Position numbers and translations under genes: made by a program
Shown here: positions 50,480 through 61,127 of the stretch, piece by piece
How the letters are laid out: each line of letters begins with the position of its first letter
Position numbering within the stretch: position 1 is the first letter of the stretch
The notes under the pieces: model-generated
The model's database searches: none
What the model saw: only the letters and a program-made list of their open reading frames with translations
What the model was told of the DNA's origin: nothing
Origin: Candidatus Zixiibacteriota bacterium
GTDB taxonomy: Bacteria > RBG-13-66-14 > B26-G2 > WVWN01
Direction of reading: 5' to 3'
Length of the DNA stretch: 64,000 bases
Assembly: GCA_030613505.1 (NCBI GenBank)
Contig: JAUWLW010000010.1
Coordinates: forward strand, 1 to 64,000

Positions 50480-50881
50480 TCAATACACATCCGCTAAGGT
50501 TGTTGTCTCGAGCTTCTTGGCGGCGTAATCGCGAACGTCTTTGAACAGCGCAACGAGCTTCTTTTCCTTCTCCACCGGCGTGGATTCGTAGAAGTGTTCG
50601 CTAACGGAGTCGGTGGGCGCGAGCGCGCCGTCGAAGAGCCGCACGATCTCGGCCAGCGTTATGGCCTCGGGGGGTTTCGCCAGCTTGTAGCCGCCGTGCT
50701 GCCCCTTGGAGCTCCGCACAAACCGCGCGCGCTTCAGCGCCAGCATTATTTGCTCGAGGTACTTACGGGGTATGTATTGCGCCGAGGCTATGGTTTCGAC
50801 CGTGTTGTACTCCTCGGAGTAATGCCGTGCCAAATACAGCAACGCCAGGAGAGCGTACTCGCTGCGGGTAGTAAGTTTCAT
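50480..50881 (-). CDS. Rrf2-family regulator without cysteine cluster (CymR-like)
   Basis: A 133-residue Rrf2 winged helix (LTTRSEYALLALLYLARH ... IPRKYLEQIMLALKRARFVRSSKGQHGGY). It has no cysteine at all, so it cannot bind Fe-S the IscR way; it resembles CymR, which senses cysteine metabolism by protein-protein contact. It is divergent from a TSUP exporter gene at 51027, which suggests control of sulfur-compound export. An AAGGAG Shine-Dalgarno and a consensus-type promoter are present. Confidence 0.92.
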   Translation of the reverse strand: MKLTTRSEYALLALLYLARHYSEEYNTVETIASAQYIPRKYLEQIMLALKRARFVRSSKGQHGGYKLAKPPEAITLAEIVRLFDGALAPTDSVSEHFYESTPVEKEKKLVALFKDVRDYAAKKLETTTLADVY

Positions 50882-50916
50882 AGGGCCGTCTCCTTTAATA
50901 GAGTTTTCCCATAGGT

Positions 50917-50945
50917 ATAATAAAATATATTGGACTCCACGTCAA
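50917..50945 (-). promoter_or_regulatory. Sigma-70 promoter of the second Rrf2 gene
   Basis: On the minus strand TTGACG (50940-50945), 17 bases and TATTAT (50917-50922), in the AT-rich part of the divergent Rrf2/TSUP spacer. Operator sites for Rrf2 could overlap this region. Confidence 0.7.
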
Positions 50946-51026
50946 GGCGCCAAGAAGCCATCGACATAACCGGAACCTTACTCGGGATAAGGCCCGCCTC
51001 CCGTAAGCCGCCGCAAGGAGAACTAT

Positions 51027-51908
51027 ATGAAGAAGGCTGCGGTCGTCTGGTTCTTATTCGTAGCCGTTTTTATAGGCGTAGTCGCCGTACACGCCGCCGT
51101 AGCCAAAGGCGAAGCGCCCGAGGGCGGCCGGGCAATTGAGCTCATTTCCTGGGGAGCGCTGGGTATCGTACTGGTCGCCTTCGGGTGCGAATTCGTGGAC
51201 TCCACGCTCGGGATGGGATACGGAACGACGCTCACGCCGCTGCTCCTCGTCTTCGGCTTCGCGCCGCTTCAGATCGTACCGGCGGTTCTCGCTTCGGAGC
51301 TCGTCACGGGAATATCGGCGGCGTTCGCGCACCACCGCGCCCGCAACGTCGACTTGAGGCCCGGCACTCGCGCCTTCAAAGTAGCGATGGTGCTGGCCGG
51401 CTGTTCCGTCGTCGGCACCCTCGCCGCGGTTCTGATAGCCGTCAGCATTCCGGAAATAGTGCTGAAGACGTGGATCGGCGTGTTGGTCCTGGCCGTCGGC
51501 ATTTTAATATTGGTAACGATTGCGCGTCGGGCCGCGGTGCGGTTTTCGTGGGCCAAGGTTTTGGGCGTGGGTACGTTGGCCTCCTTCAATAAGGGGATGA
51601 GCGGCGGCGGCTACGGCCCGCTCGTTTGCGGCGGCCAGCTCCTCTCGGGGATGGAAAGCAAAAACGCCATCGCCATTACGTCGCTGGCCGAAGGGCTGAC
51701 TTGCGTGGTGGGCGTTATAGTATACTTAGTAATTAGGGAGGCGTTCCCGTGGGGACTGGTGCTGCCGCTGGCCGTCGGCGCGCTGTGTTCCGTACCGTTG
51801 TCGGCTTTCGCGGTGAAGAAGATAAAGGCCCGGCCGTTGACCATAGCCATCGGCGTCCTGACGACGTTTCTCGGCATCTTTACCCTCCTCAAGACGTACG
51901 TCTTCTGA
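51027..51908 (+). CDS. TSUP/TauE-SafE family exporter, copy 2
   Basis: A 293-residue membrane protein with eight to nine hydrophobic segments. Motifs FVDSTLGMGYGTTLTP and LASFNKGMSGGGYGPLV are near-identical in design to the copy at 43867. It starts at ATG 51027 with AAGGAG. It exports an anionic sulfur or organic compound by family knowledge. Placement divergent from a CymR-like Rrf2 regulator supports a sulfur function. It has its own terminator. Confidence 0.9.
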   Translation: MKKAAVVWFLFVAVFIGVVAVHAAVAKGEAPEGGRAIELISWGALGIVLVAFGCEFVDSTLGMGYGTTLTPLLLVFGFAPLQIVPAVLASELVTGISAAFAHHRARNVDLRPGTRAFKVAMVLAGCSVVGTLAAVLIAVSIPEIVLKTWIGVLVLAVGILILVTIARRAAVRFSWAKVLGVGTLASFNKGMSGGGYGPLVCGGQLLSGMESKNAIAITSLAEGLTCVVGVIVYLVIREAFPWGLVLPLAVGALCSVPLSAFAVKKIKARPLTIAIGVLTTFLGIFTLLKTYVF

Positions 51909-51924
51909 GCTCCTTATCTCCACT

Positions 51925-51953
51925 CAGGCCGGGCCTCGCGCCCGGCCTTTTTT
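51925..51953 (+). terminator. Terminator of TSUP copy 2
   Basis: The stem AGGCCGGGC/GCCCGGCCT with loop CTCGC is followed by six T; it lies 17 bases after the stop. Confidence 0.92.
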
Positions 51954-52020
51954 GTAACTTTTTGCGTCCGGCCGGCGTATTACATAACGATATTTGGGAA
52001 AATACCGAGGAGGTAACGGG

Positions 52021-52242
52021 ATGTACAAACCGTACGTAATAAACCTGTTGGGGGTATTCGCCGCGCTGGCATTATCTTTCCTTATCTTGGCGCGCGCCGC
52101 TACGCCGACCGCGGAAACCGCCGCGGCCGAAGCCGCCGCGGCCGAAGCGACGCCCGGTATCCCCCGCCAACTCACCGACCGGGTAATCATCAGGTCCTTC
52201 CCAGCCGACGCCGTCGTAATCGAGGCGTTGCCGGCCGAATAG
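52021..52242 (+). CDS. Small secreted or membrane protein, twin 1
   Basis: A 73-residue product from ATG 52021, which has GAGGAGGT upstream (the frame extends to 51994 without a better signal). One N-terminal hydrophobic segment (YVINLLGVFAALALSFLILA), an Ala/Glu/Thr-rich middle and the C-terminal PADAVVIEALPAE. The tail shares a repeat with the next gene. Its 5' flank also resembles that gene's 5' flank, so the pair is a tandem duplication. No family recognised. Confidence 0.7.
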   Translation: MYKPYVINLLGVFAALALSFLILARAATPTAETAAAEAAAAEATPGIPRQLTDRVIIRSFPADAVVIEALPAE

Positions 52243-52261
52243 AAAAACGCCCCCATCGCTA

Positions 52262-52292
52262 TCATCCCCAGCCCGCCCCGGAGGCGGGTTTC
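52262..52292 (+). terminator. Terminator after small protein twin 1
   Basis: AGCCCGCC/GGCGGGTT forms a stem around CCGGA followed by TCTTT. The T-tract is weak. Confidence 0.5.
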
Positions 52293-52362
52293 TTTGCAAC
52301 CTTTTCGGCAGCCGCGTCGTATTACACGATGAAGCCGACGAGGTAAACACGGAGGAACTGAA

Positions 52363-52566
52363 ATGCTTAAAAACAACGCGATAAATCTCTTAGGGACCTT
52401 TACCATTTTGGCGTTATCTTTCCTTTTTCTGGCCCGCGCCGCGGCGCCGGCGGGAACGGAACCGCCAACCGCACCCGGCTACGAGGGCGGCCCGGCCGAC
52501 GCCGTCGTAATCCAAGCGCTGCCCGCGGACGCCATAATAATCGAAGCCCTACCCGCGAACGACTAA
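52363..52566 (+). CDS. Small secreted or membrane protein, twin 2
   Basis: A 67-residue protein with GGAGGAAC before the ATG. N-terminal hydrophobic segment (AINLLGTFTILALSFLFLA), short Pro/Gly linker, then two copies of a repeat: PADAVVIQALPADAIIIEALP. It is clearly a paralogue of the 52021 gene. The regular D-A-V/I-V/I-I pattern suggests a short beta-strand array that could self-associate; this is only inference. Confidence 0.7.
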   Translation: MLKNNAINLLGTFTILALSFLFLARAAAPAGTEPPTAPGYEGGPADAVVIQALPADAIIIEALPAND

Positions 52567-52593
52567 TTAGACCACTCTCCTCTCCTAGCGCGA

Positions 52594-52619
52594 AGCCCGC
52601 CCTTCGGGGCGGGCTTTCT
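52594..52619 (+). terminator. Terminator after small protein twin 2
   Basis: AAGCCCGCC/GGCGGGCTT with loop CTTCGG is followed by TCTG; the stem is strong and the T-tract short. Confidence 0.7.
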
Positions 52620-52711
52620 GCGCCTCCGCCGCGTTAAGGCCCTTTTCCCATAACGACGCCGAAACCCGGACCGAAAGGGCCGCTTTCGGACGGCCCCTTG
52701 GGTTATATGGT

Positions 52712-52740
52712 TTGACATATATTCTTAGATAGCTTATAAT
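52712..52740 (+). promoter_or_regulatory. Full-consensus sigma-70 promoter of the phosphodiesterase operon
   Basis: TTGACA (52712-52717), exactly 17 bases and TATAAT (52735-52740): both hexamers are perfect. Transcription would start at about 52747, some 32 bases before ATG 52779. Constitutive strong expression is predicted. Confidence 0.9.
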
Positions 52741-52778
52741 TGACGTTCGGGAAGGCCGGGCAACGGCCCCCTACGATT

Positions 52779-54062
52779 ATGGGACTCTTCGGCAAAAAAA
52801 ATCGTCGCGCCGTCGTCGTGGGCCTGGACGGCGTACCCCATTCGCTGGTAGAAAAACTAACGACCGACGGCGCAACGCCCCACCTGGCCGAGCTCGGCCA
52901 AGCGAGCCCGTTCGCGCGGATGACGGTGACGCTGCCCGAAATCTCGGCCGTATCGTGGCCTTCGTTCGCCACCGGCCTGAACCCGGGAGGCCACGGCGTC
53001 TTCGGCTTTACCGAGCTCAAGGCGGGCACGTACGACGTCCGCTTCACGAGCTCGGCGGACGTCAAGGCGCCCACTATTTGGGACCGCCTGGGCCGCGTCC
53101 GCAAGCGCGCCGTAGTAATTAACCAACCGTCGACGTACCCGGCCGACGCGATAAACGGCTCCCTCGTCGCCGGCTTCGTAGCGGTGGATTTCGACCGCGC
53201 TATAATGCCGCCGCCGCTCAGGGCGAAACTCCGCGCGCTGGGCTACGAAATCGACGTCGACACCGTGAAGTGCCGCGAAGACCACGACCTCCTGCAGAAG
53301 CAGCTGTTGTCGACGCTCGCCGGCCGCCGCAAGGCCGCGGAGCACCTTTGGGAAAACGAGGAGTGGGACTACTTCGAAGTGGTCGTCACCGGCACCGACC
53401 GCCTGCACCACTACTTGTGGGACGCGCTGGCCGAGGAGACGCACCCGCGCCACGCCTTCTGCCTCGAGTATTACGCCGAGGTAGACCGCTTCGTCGGCGA
53501 AATGTTCGCCCGCGCCCGCGACGCGGGAGCGGCGTTCTACCTGCTGTCCGACCACGGCTTCTGCGGCGTCGAACGCGAGGCGTACCTGAACACCTGGCTC
53601 GAGCAGGAGGGCTTCCTCGCCTTCGACGGCGGCAAGAACGACTCCCTGGCGGCGCTGGCGGCCGGGACGCGCGCCTTCGCCCTCGACCCCAACCGCATCT
53701 ACGTCAACGTCGCCGGTAAATACCCCCGCGGCACGGTGCGCCCCGGCGACGTCGCCGCCGTGCTGGCCGAAATAAAACAGGGCCTGCTGGCGCTGAGTCA
53801 CAACGGGCGTCCCGTCGTAAGGAAAATATTCCACCGCGACGAGATTTACGACGGCCCGTACGCCGCGAACGGCCCGGACCTGGTCGTGGTAGCGCACCCC
53901 GGTTTCGACTTGAAGGCCCACCTCGGCAAGGCCGAGGTCTTCGCCGAGACCAACCTGACCGGGATGCACACCTACGACGACGCCGTCTTCTGGTCGGCCG
54001 AGCCGCCGCCGGCCGACGTCGAAATTACGGACCTGGCGGACCTCGTATTGGCTAATTATTAA
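52779..54062 (+). CDS. AP-superfamily phosphodiesterase/pyrophosphatase 1
   Basis: A 427-residue type I phosphodiesterase/nucleotide pyrophosphatase-like enzyme of the alkaline phosphatase superfamily, without signal peptide. Metal and active-site marks: VVVGLDGVPH, the Ser/Thr nucleophile in SAVSWPSFATGL, TGTDRLHHYLW, LSDHGFCG and GMHTYDDAVFW. ATG 52779 is preferred to TTG 52740, which lies within the -10 element. It is first in an operon with two larger paralogues. Cytoplasmic, unlike the other two. Substrate unknown. Confidence 0.9.
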   Translation: MGLFGKKNRRAVVVGLDGVPHSLVEKLTTDGATPHLAELGQASPFARMTVTLPEISAVSWPSFATGLNPGGHGVFGFTELKAGTYDVRFTSSADVKAPTIWDRLGRVRKRAVVINQPSTYPADAINGSLVAGFVAVDFDRAIMPPPLRAKLRALGYEIDVDTVKCREDHDLLQKQLLSTLAGRRKAAEHLWENEEWDYFEVVVTGTDRLHHYLWDALAEETHPRHAFCLEYYAEVDRFVGEMFARARDAGAAFYLLSDHGFCGVEREAYLNTWLEQEGFLAFDGGKNDSLAALAAGTRAFALDPNRIYVNVAGKYPRGTVRPGDVAAVLAEIKQGLLALSHNGRPVVRKIFHRDEIYDGPYAANGPDLVVVAHPGFDLKAHLGKAEVFAETNLTGMHTYDDAVFWSAEPPPADVEITDLADLVLANY

Positions 54063-54071
54063 TCCTCACGG

Positions 54072-56184
<2,113 letters not shown>

Positions 56185-56198
<14 letters not shown>

Positions 56199-58167
56199 TT
56201 TTTTGAAAGCAACCGGGACCGGCGCCGCGGTTGCCGCGGCGGGAGGCCTCGCGCCGCTGCTCGAGGCTTGCGCCGGCAAACCCAAGCCGATAGGCCGCAA
56301 GGTCATCGTTCTCGCCATCGACGGTATGGACCCTCGCCTCGTGCGCCGCTTCGTCGCCAAGGGCGGGATGCCCACCTTCGCGAAGTTTATCGAGAACAAT
56401 ACCTTTATGCCTTTGGGAACGAGCTTACCGCCGCAAAGCCCGGTGGCGTGGTCGGACTTCATAACCGGCGCGGGCCCGGGGGTCCACGGCATCTTCGACT
56501 TCATCCACCGCGACCCGCATACCCTCTACCCCTTTCTCTCGATATCCCGCTCGCTCCCGCCTTCCAAAACGATAAAACTGGGCAGCCTGGTAATCCCGCT
56601 CTCGGGGGGCAAGGTCGAAAACCTGCGCCGCGGCCCGTGCTTGTGGGAGATCCTCGGCCGCCACGACGTACCGGCCACGGTCTTCAAGTGCCCGTCCAAC
56701 TTTCCGCCCGTAAAGACCGACGCGCGCACCGTATCGGGGCTGGGGACCCCCGACCTCCGCGGGACGTACGGGACCTTCTCGTACTATACCGACGACCCGC
56801 CCGCCAACGCCGACGAGTTCACCGGCGGCGAATGCTATCCCGTCAGGCTGTGGGATAACACCTTCACCGCGGACCTGGTCGGCCCGCCCAACACCTTTCG
56901 CGAGGGCTCGCCGGCGGCGAAACTGCGCTTCACTGTCCACCGCGACCCGGCGCGCGACGTCGCGAAGATAGCGTGGGACGGCGACGAGGTCATCCTCCAA
57001 CAAGGCGAGTGGAGCGGCTGGCGTCGGGTGCGCTTCAAGCTCGCCGGGCCGCTGGCGGCCGCCGTGGGCATGGTCCGATTTTACCTAAAAGAGGTTCGAC
57101 CGCATTTCAAGCTCTACGTCTCGCCGGTGAACCTCGACCCGCTCGAGCCGGCGCTGCCCATAAGTACGCCGGGCGACTACGCGGCCCAAATCGCCCGCCG
57201 CGCCGGCCGCTACTACACGCAGGGGTTCCCGGAAGAGACCAAAGCTTTGTCGCACGGCGTCTTCGAAGAGGAGGAGTACCTGGCGCAAGCCGGGATCGTC
57301 CTCGACGAGCGGCTCGCCTGCCTCGACGAAACGTTGGCCGACTTCGACGACGGCTTCTTCTTCTTCTACATCTCGACCATCGACCAGAATACCCACATGA
57401 TGTGGCGGACGATGGACCCCGAACATCCGCTGTACCAGCCCGACGCGCCGCCCGAGGTCAAAGGGGCCGTCGAGCACTTCTACCGCGAAATGGACGGCGC
57501 GCTGACGCGCGTCCTAGCCGAAGTCGACGACAAGACGACGTTCTTCATTATTTCGGACCACGGCTTCGCGCCGTTCTACCGCGAGTTCAACCTCAACACC
57601 TGGCTGCTGGATAACGGCTACCTGGCGTTGGCGGACCCGACGCGGCGCGCCGAGACGGAGTTCCTGGACAACATCGACTGGGCCCGCACCGTCGCGTACG
57701 GCTTCGGCCTGAACGCCCTGTACGTCAATCTCCGCGGCCGCGAGCCGCACGGCATCGTCGAGCCCGGCGACGCCGATGCCCTCGCCGGCGAGCTGGCCGC
57801 CAAACTAGAGGCCTATATCGACGAAGAGGCCGACGAGCGCGCCATCGTCAAAGCTTATAAAAGCCGCGAGTCGTACCGCGGGCCGGCCGCGGCCTCGGCG
57901 CCGGAACTCATCCTCGGCTTCGCGCCCGGGTACCGCCTGGCGGACGGCTCCGCCGTGGCCGAGTTCCCGGAACGCGTCTGCAAGGTGCGGGAGGACAAGT
58001 GGGCCGCGGACCACTGCATCGACCCGAGCCACGTCCCCGGCGTGTTGTTCAGCAACAAGCCGGTGGCGGCCGAAGCGCCCGCGCTCAAGGACCTCGCGCC
58101 CACCATATTGAAAGAGTTCGGCCTCGCGCCGCCGCCGGAAATGACCGGGCGGCCGATATTAGAATAG
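56185..58167 (+). CDS. AP-superfamily phosphodiesterase 3, Tat-exported lipoprotein
   Basis: A 660-residue protein. N-terminus KRRNFLKATG carries the twin-arginine motif, followed by a hydrophobic run and LLEACAG, a plausible lipobox. Catalytic features: VLAIDGMDPR, SPVAWSDFITGAGP, TIDQNTHMMWR, ISDHGFAPF and AADHCIDPSHVPG. Export by Tat implies folding and metal loading before transport. It is closely related to copy 2 in length and arrangement. Its stop is followed 15 bases later by a small RHH-like gene. Confidence 0.9.
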
Positions 58168-58182
58168 GAGGCACCGGGAATT

Positions 58183-58371
58183 ATGGCAAAGGTCAAAATC
58201 GACGGCGAGCTGTGGGACCGAGTCAAGAAGGTAGCCGAGGCCGCGGGCTACGCGTCGCCCGAGGAGTTCGTGACCCACGTACTCGAGAAGGAGATGTCGG
58301 CGCTCGAGGGCGGCGCCGAAGACGAGGAAGAGATAAAGAAGAGGCTCCAGGGGTTGGGGTACATCTCGTAA
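58183..58371 (+). CDS. Small RHH-like protein with LGY tail
   Basis: A 62-residue protein with GGAGG upstream. Residues 1-42 (MAKVKIDGELWDRVKKVAEA ... SPEEFVTHVLEKEM) have the strand-helix-helix pattern of ribbon-helix-helix DNA-binding proteins. The acidic tail ends EEEIKKRLQGLGYIS. The same kind of KRLxxLGY ending closes the APS kinase at 62006-62614. It could regulate the operon or act as an adaptor for the enzymes; its location inside the operon fits either. Confidence 0.78.
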   Translation: MAKVKIDGELWDRVKKVAEAAGYASPEEFVTHVLEKEMSALEGGAEDEEEIKKRLQGLGYIS

Positions 58372-58375
58372 TCCG

Positions 58376-59182
58376 ATGTGGTACTTTAACCTGGCGTTAA
58401 CGCGGCTCTTCGACGCGCTGGCCTGGCCGTTCCAACGGTGGCCCGCGGGCGGCCTGCTATTGATATCGGCGCTGACCGGCGTCGCGATGCTGCTCGTCTT
58501 CAAGGCGACGTCTAACCAACGCGCCATCCGCCGCACCCGCGACCTCATCCGGGCGCACCTGCTCGCTATGCGGTTGTTCCGGGACGACGCCCGCGTGGTC
58601 GTCGAGAGCCAGAAGAAGGTGCTGCGCACCAACCTGACCTACCTCCGTTACGCCGTCGTACCCATCGTCTTCATCCTCCCGATAGTCGTGCTCATAATGG
58701 TCCAGCTCGACCTGCGTTACGGCCCGGCGCCGGCGCAGCCGGGCGAGGCCGTGGTCGTGAAGGCGATATTTAACGGCGCCGTCGACGACGACGTGACGCT
58801 CGCCGCGCCGCCGGGTATAGTCGTCGAGACGCCCGCGCTGCGCATCCCGTACAAGCACGAGGCCGATTGGCGCGTGCGGCCAGCGAAGGCCGGTAGGTTC
58901 GAACTATCGTTAAAATCGAAAGGTGCGACGTACGGCAAGGAGTTGGTGGCGGGCGAGGCGGGCGTGGGCCGCGTCAGCTCGCGGCGCGTCTCGGGAATCT
59001 GGTCGCAGCTGACGAACCCGGGCGAGCGGCCGCTCTCGGGCGATTTGGTGGCGATCGAAGTGAAGTACCCGAGCCGCCAAAATAAGCTCTTCGGCCTCGG
59101 CGTCCACTGGGTGCTAACGTTCTTCGTCGTCTCGCTCGTGGCCGCGTTCGCGCTGAAGGGTGTTCTGAAGACCGAGGTTTAA
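58376..59182 (+). CDS. Membrane protein with EMC3/TMCO1-like layout, unknown function
   Basis: A 268-residue protein, last in the phosphodiesterase operon. TM at about 25-45, a long basic/charged helical hairpin (NQRAIRRTRDLIRAHLLAMR; FRDDARVVVESQKKVLRTN), a second TM with VVPIVFILPIVVLIMVQLDL, a periplasmic beta domain of about 120 residues and a last TM near 245-262. The TM-hairpin-TM layout recalls Oxa1-superfamily DUF106/EMC3 proteins, but I cannot show homology. Operon position suggests a membrane partner of the three phosphodiesterases. Confidence 0.7.
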   Translation: MWYFNLALTRLFDALAWPFQRWPAGGLLLISALTGVAMLLVFKATSNQRAIRRTRDLIRAHLLAMRLFRDDARVVVESQKKVLRTNLTYLRYAVVPIVFILPIVVLIMVQLDLRYGPAPAQPGEAVVVKAIFNGAVDDDVTLAAPPGIVVETPALRIPYKHEADWRVRPAKAGRFELSLKSKGATYGKELVAGEAGVGRVSSRRVSGIWSQLTNPGERPLSGDLVAIEVKYPSRQNKLFGLGVHWVLTFFVVSLVAAFALKGVLKTEV

Positions 59183-59194
59183 CGTCGATTATTT

Positions 59195-59224
59195 TTGACA
59201 GCGGCTTAACGGGAATATTATAAT
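59195..59224 (+). promoter_or_regulatory. Sigma-70 promoter of the zinc-ribbon/anchor genes
   Basis: TTGACA (59195-59200), 18 bases and perfect TATAAT (59219-59224), upstream of the 59286 gene. Confidence 0.85.
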
Positions 59225-59227
59225 GCC

Positions 59228-59254
59228 GGCGGCCTGAGTTCGGGCCGCCCTTTT
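59228..59254 (+). terminator. Terminator-like hairpin downstream of the phosphodiesterase operon
   Basis: GGCGGCC/GGCCGCC (59228-59249) is followed by CTTTT. It overlaps the predicted start site of the next promoter and probably ends the upstream operon; attenuation of the downstream genes is a less likely alternative. Confidence 0.6.
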
Positions 59255-59285
59255 CGTATCGCTCTCGCCAAGGAGATGCGAGCCT

Positions 59286-60146
59286 ATGCCGAAAGATAAA
59301 GACGCAACCTCCGCGGGTCAGCCTCCGCCCCTGACTTGTCCCAAATGCGGCGGCGAGCTCGAGCCGCCGACGGAAGATAAGGTCACGTGCCGGTACTGCG
59401 GCGCCTCGTTCGACGCCGACGGCCTCGGCGAGGAGACGCCGGCCGACCCGATAGCGGAACTGTACGAGCGCGGCCGGGCCGCGTTCGCGCGGCTGGACTA
59501 CGCCGCGGCTTACGAAAGCTTCGACCGGATAACGGATAATTACCCCAACGAATACGAGGCCCGGCTCGAGAAGGGGGTCGCGGGGGCCTACAAAGAGCTG
59601 ATGGAGGAAGGACGCGTCGACGCCTACGAGCTGCTGCTGCGGCTCGAGAAGGCGCTCGAGCTCTACCGGGGCGACGACCGCGAGGCGTTCGAGCGGAGGG
59701 CCGCGGACCGCCTGGGCGCGGTCGCCCTCGACCTCTACGATAACGCCGTCCAAAGGGGCGCCGACGGCGAGGCCAACGTCAAAGGCCTGCTCGACCTGCT
59801 ATTCTTCTGGGAAACCTCCGGCTCGGACGAGGTCGCCGCCTGGAACGGCATCGTCAGGTTGGCCGAGGAAACGGCCACGCCGGAGGGGAAACGGCCGTTC
59901 GCCCACGTCGCCGAAAAATATAGAAAAAAGCTCCGCGAAAAAGTTGAAGCGGAGGCCAAAGCGGCAGCCGAAGCCAAAGCCAAGGCGGAGGCCGAAGCGA
60001 AGGGCGAAGTGCCCGAAGAAAAAGCCGCCGCGCCGCGCCGCAAATCGCGCCGCGCCGTTTGGACCGTGATCGCAATCGTAGGCGGTATCGCGGTCCTCTG
60101 CGTCCTGTGCTTCGTGGCCCTGGTAATAATCGGCTCGGTGAGTTAA
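59286..60146 (+). CDS. Zinc-ribbon, helical-repeat, tail-anchored protein 1
   Basis: A 286-residue protein. An N-terminal zinc ribbon TCPKCGGELEPP ... CRYCGASFD, then a TPR-like helical domain (ARLDYAAAYESFDRITDNYP; GLLDLLFFWETSG), an Ala/Glu/Lys coiled linker and one C-terminal membrane helix (VWTVIAIVGGIAVLCVLCF). The soluble part should face the cytoplasm. It is paralogous to the next gene. Role unknown; zinc-ribbon plus TPR suggests a protein- or RNA-binding adaptor at the membrane. Confidence 0.8.
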   Translation: MPKDKDATSAGQPPPLTCPKCGGELEPPTEDKVTCRYCGASFDADGLGEETPADPIAELYERGRAAFARLDYAAAYESFDRITDNYPNEYEARLEKGVAGAYKELMEEGRVDAYELLLRLEKALELYRGDDREAFERRAADRLGAVALDLYDNAVQRGADGEANVKGLLDLLFFWETSGSDEVAAWNGIVRLAEETATPEGKRPFAHVAEKYRKKLREKVEAEAKAAAEAKAKAEAEAKGEVPEEKAAAPRRKSRRAVWTVIAIVGGIAVLCVLCFVALVIIGSVS

Positions 60147-60199
60147 TTAGCCAATAACCGTCGGAACCCCGAAACGTCGGATGTACACGGTGAACGCGT

Positions 60200-61072
60200 A
60201 TGGTTAAAGGTACCAACTTTAGGCCGGAGGAGTTATTGGCCGCGTCCCGCTGCCCCAAATGCGGCGGCGCGCTCGGCGCGCCGGAGCAAGGGAAGTATAC
60301 GTGTGAATATTGCGGTACGGCTTTCCTGCCTCGGGAGCTCGTCGGCGGAAAATCGATCGACCTCCGCGAGTTTTACGGGCAAGCTCTCGCGGCGGTGGAG
60401 GAGGGCAACTACGGCCAGGCGTACGAGTACTTCAACCGCATAATAGAAACCGACGCCGCCGAATACCAAGCGTGGGTCGGGAAGGGCATCGCCGGCGCGT
60501 ACGCCAAGCTGAGCGACGACCGGCAGTTCGAACCGGGCGAAATCTTTTCGTGCGTCGACATGGCGTTGGCGTATTATGACGCCGAGGATAAAGAGCTTTT
60601 CGGGAAGTCGCTCGCCGACCGCCTGGGCGCGTTGGCCGTCGACCTCTTCGACCGCGTTATGGAGGAACAGGTAAACGACCAAAAGAACCTCAGCGGGCTT
60701 CTGGACTTACTATATTACTGGGAGGGGAAAGGGACGGAGGAGTTGGAGAGCTGGATCGCGATCGTCGCCGTGGCCGAGAAACCGGCGATCCCGCCGAAGG
60801 CGAAGCGTAAACCCGGCGTTACGTACCTAACCTTTGACTATCCGTTTAAGAACGTCGCGAAAAAATATACCCGGAAGATCCGCGCCAAGTACGATCCGGA
60901 ATTCACCAACGTCTTCGAGCGAGGCGCCGACGCGCAAGCAGCGATCGTCAAGGGCTTCAAAACGGCCGGAAAGATTCTAATCATCGTAGCAGGCGTCGCC
61001 GTCGGCCTCGCCGCGTTGTTTATCCTAACGTTGATCATCCTCGCCGCTTTAGGTTATACGTATTTTACGTAA
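60200..61072 (+). CDS. Zinc-ribbon, helical-repeat, tail-anchored protein 2
   Basis: A 290-residue paralogue of the 59286 gene. Zinc ribbon RCPKCGGALGAP ... CEYCGTAFLP, the same helical domain (GNYGQAYEYFNRIIETDAAE; GLLDLLYYWEGKG) and a C-terminal membrane helix (ILIIVAGVAVGLAALFILT). It has the extra segment YLTFDYPFKNVAKKYTRK in place of the coiled linker. It lies 53 bases after its twin and is probably co-transcribed. Confidence 0.8.
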   Translation: MVKGTNFRPEELLAASRCPKCGGALGAPEQGKYTCEYCGTAFLPRELVGGKSIDLREFYGQALAAVEEGNYGQAYEYFNRIIETDAAEYQAWVGKGIAGAYAKLSDDRQFEPGEIFSCVDMALAYYDAEDKELFGKSLADRLGALAVDLFDRVMEEQVNDQKNLSGLLDLLYYWEGKGTEELESWIAIVAVAEKPAIPPKAKRKPGVTYLTFDYPFKNVAKKYTRKIRAKYDPEFTNVFERGADAQAAIVKGFKTAGKILIIVAGVAVGLAALFILTLIILAALGYTYFT

Positions 61073-61098
61073 GGCCCTGGGCTGCGAATTTACGCAAG

Positions 61099-61123
61099 AA
61101 AAAAGCCGGCCCGCGGGCCGGCT
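61099..61123 (-). terminator. Terminator after the PHP gene
   Basis: The perfect palindrome AGCCGGCC-CGCG-GGCCGGCT (61104-61123) is followed by TTTTTC on the minus strand. It sits 5 bases after the PHP stop. On the plus strand the T-tract is weaker, so it may also serve the upstream zinc-ribbon unit. Confidence 0.85.
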
Positions 61124-61127
61124 GTCA

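Noticed and set aside
52670-52700. GGGCCG/CGGCCC hairpin before the phosphodiesterase promoter as a terminator
   Set aside because: It is not followed by a T-tract; the hairpin at 52594-52619 is the better candidate for ending the upstream gene.
59228-59254. Attenuator controlling the zinc-ribbon/anchor genes
   Set aside because: The hairpin overlaps the predicted start site, so it would be mostly outside or at the very 5' end of that transcript; it is better explained as the terminator of the preceding operon.
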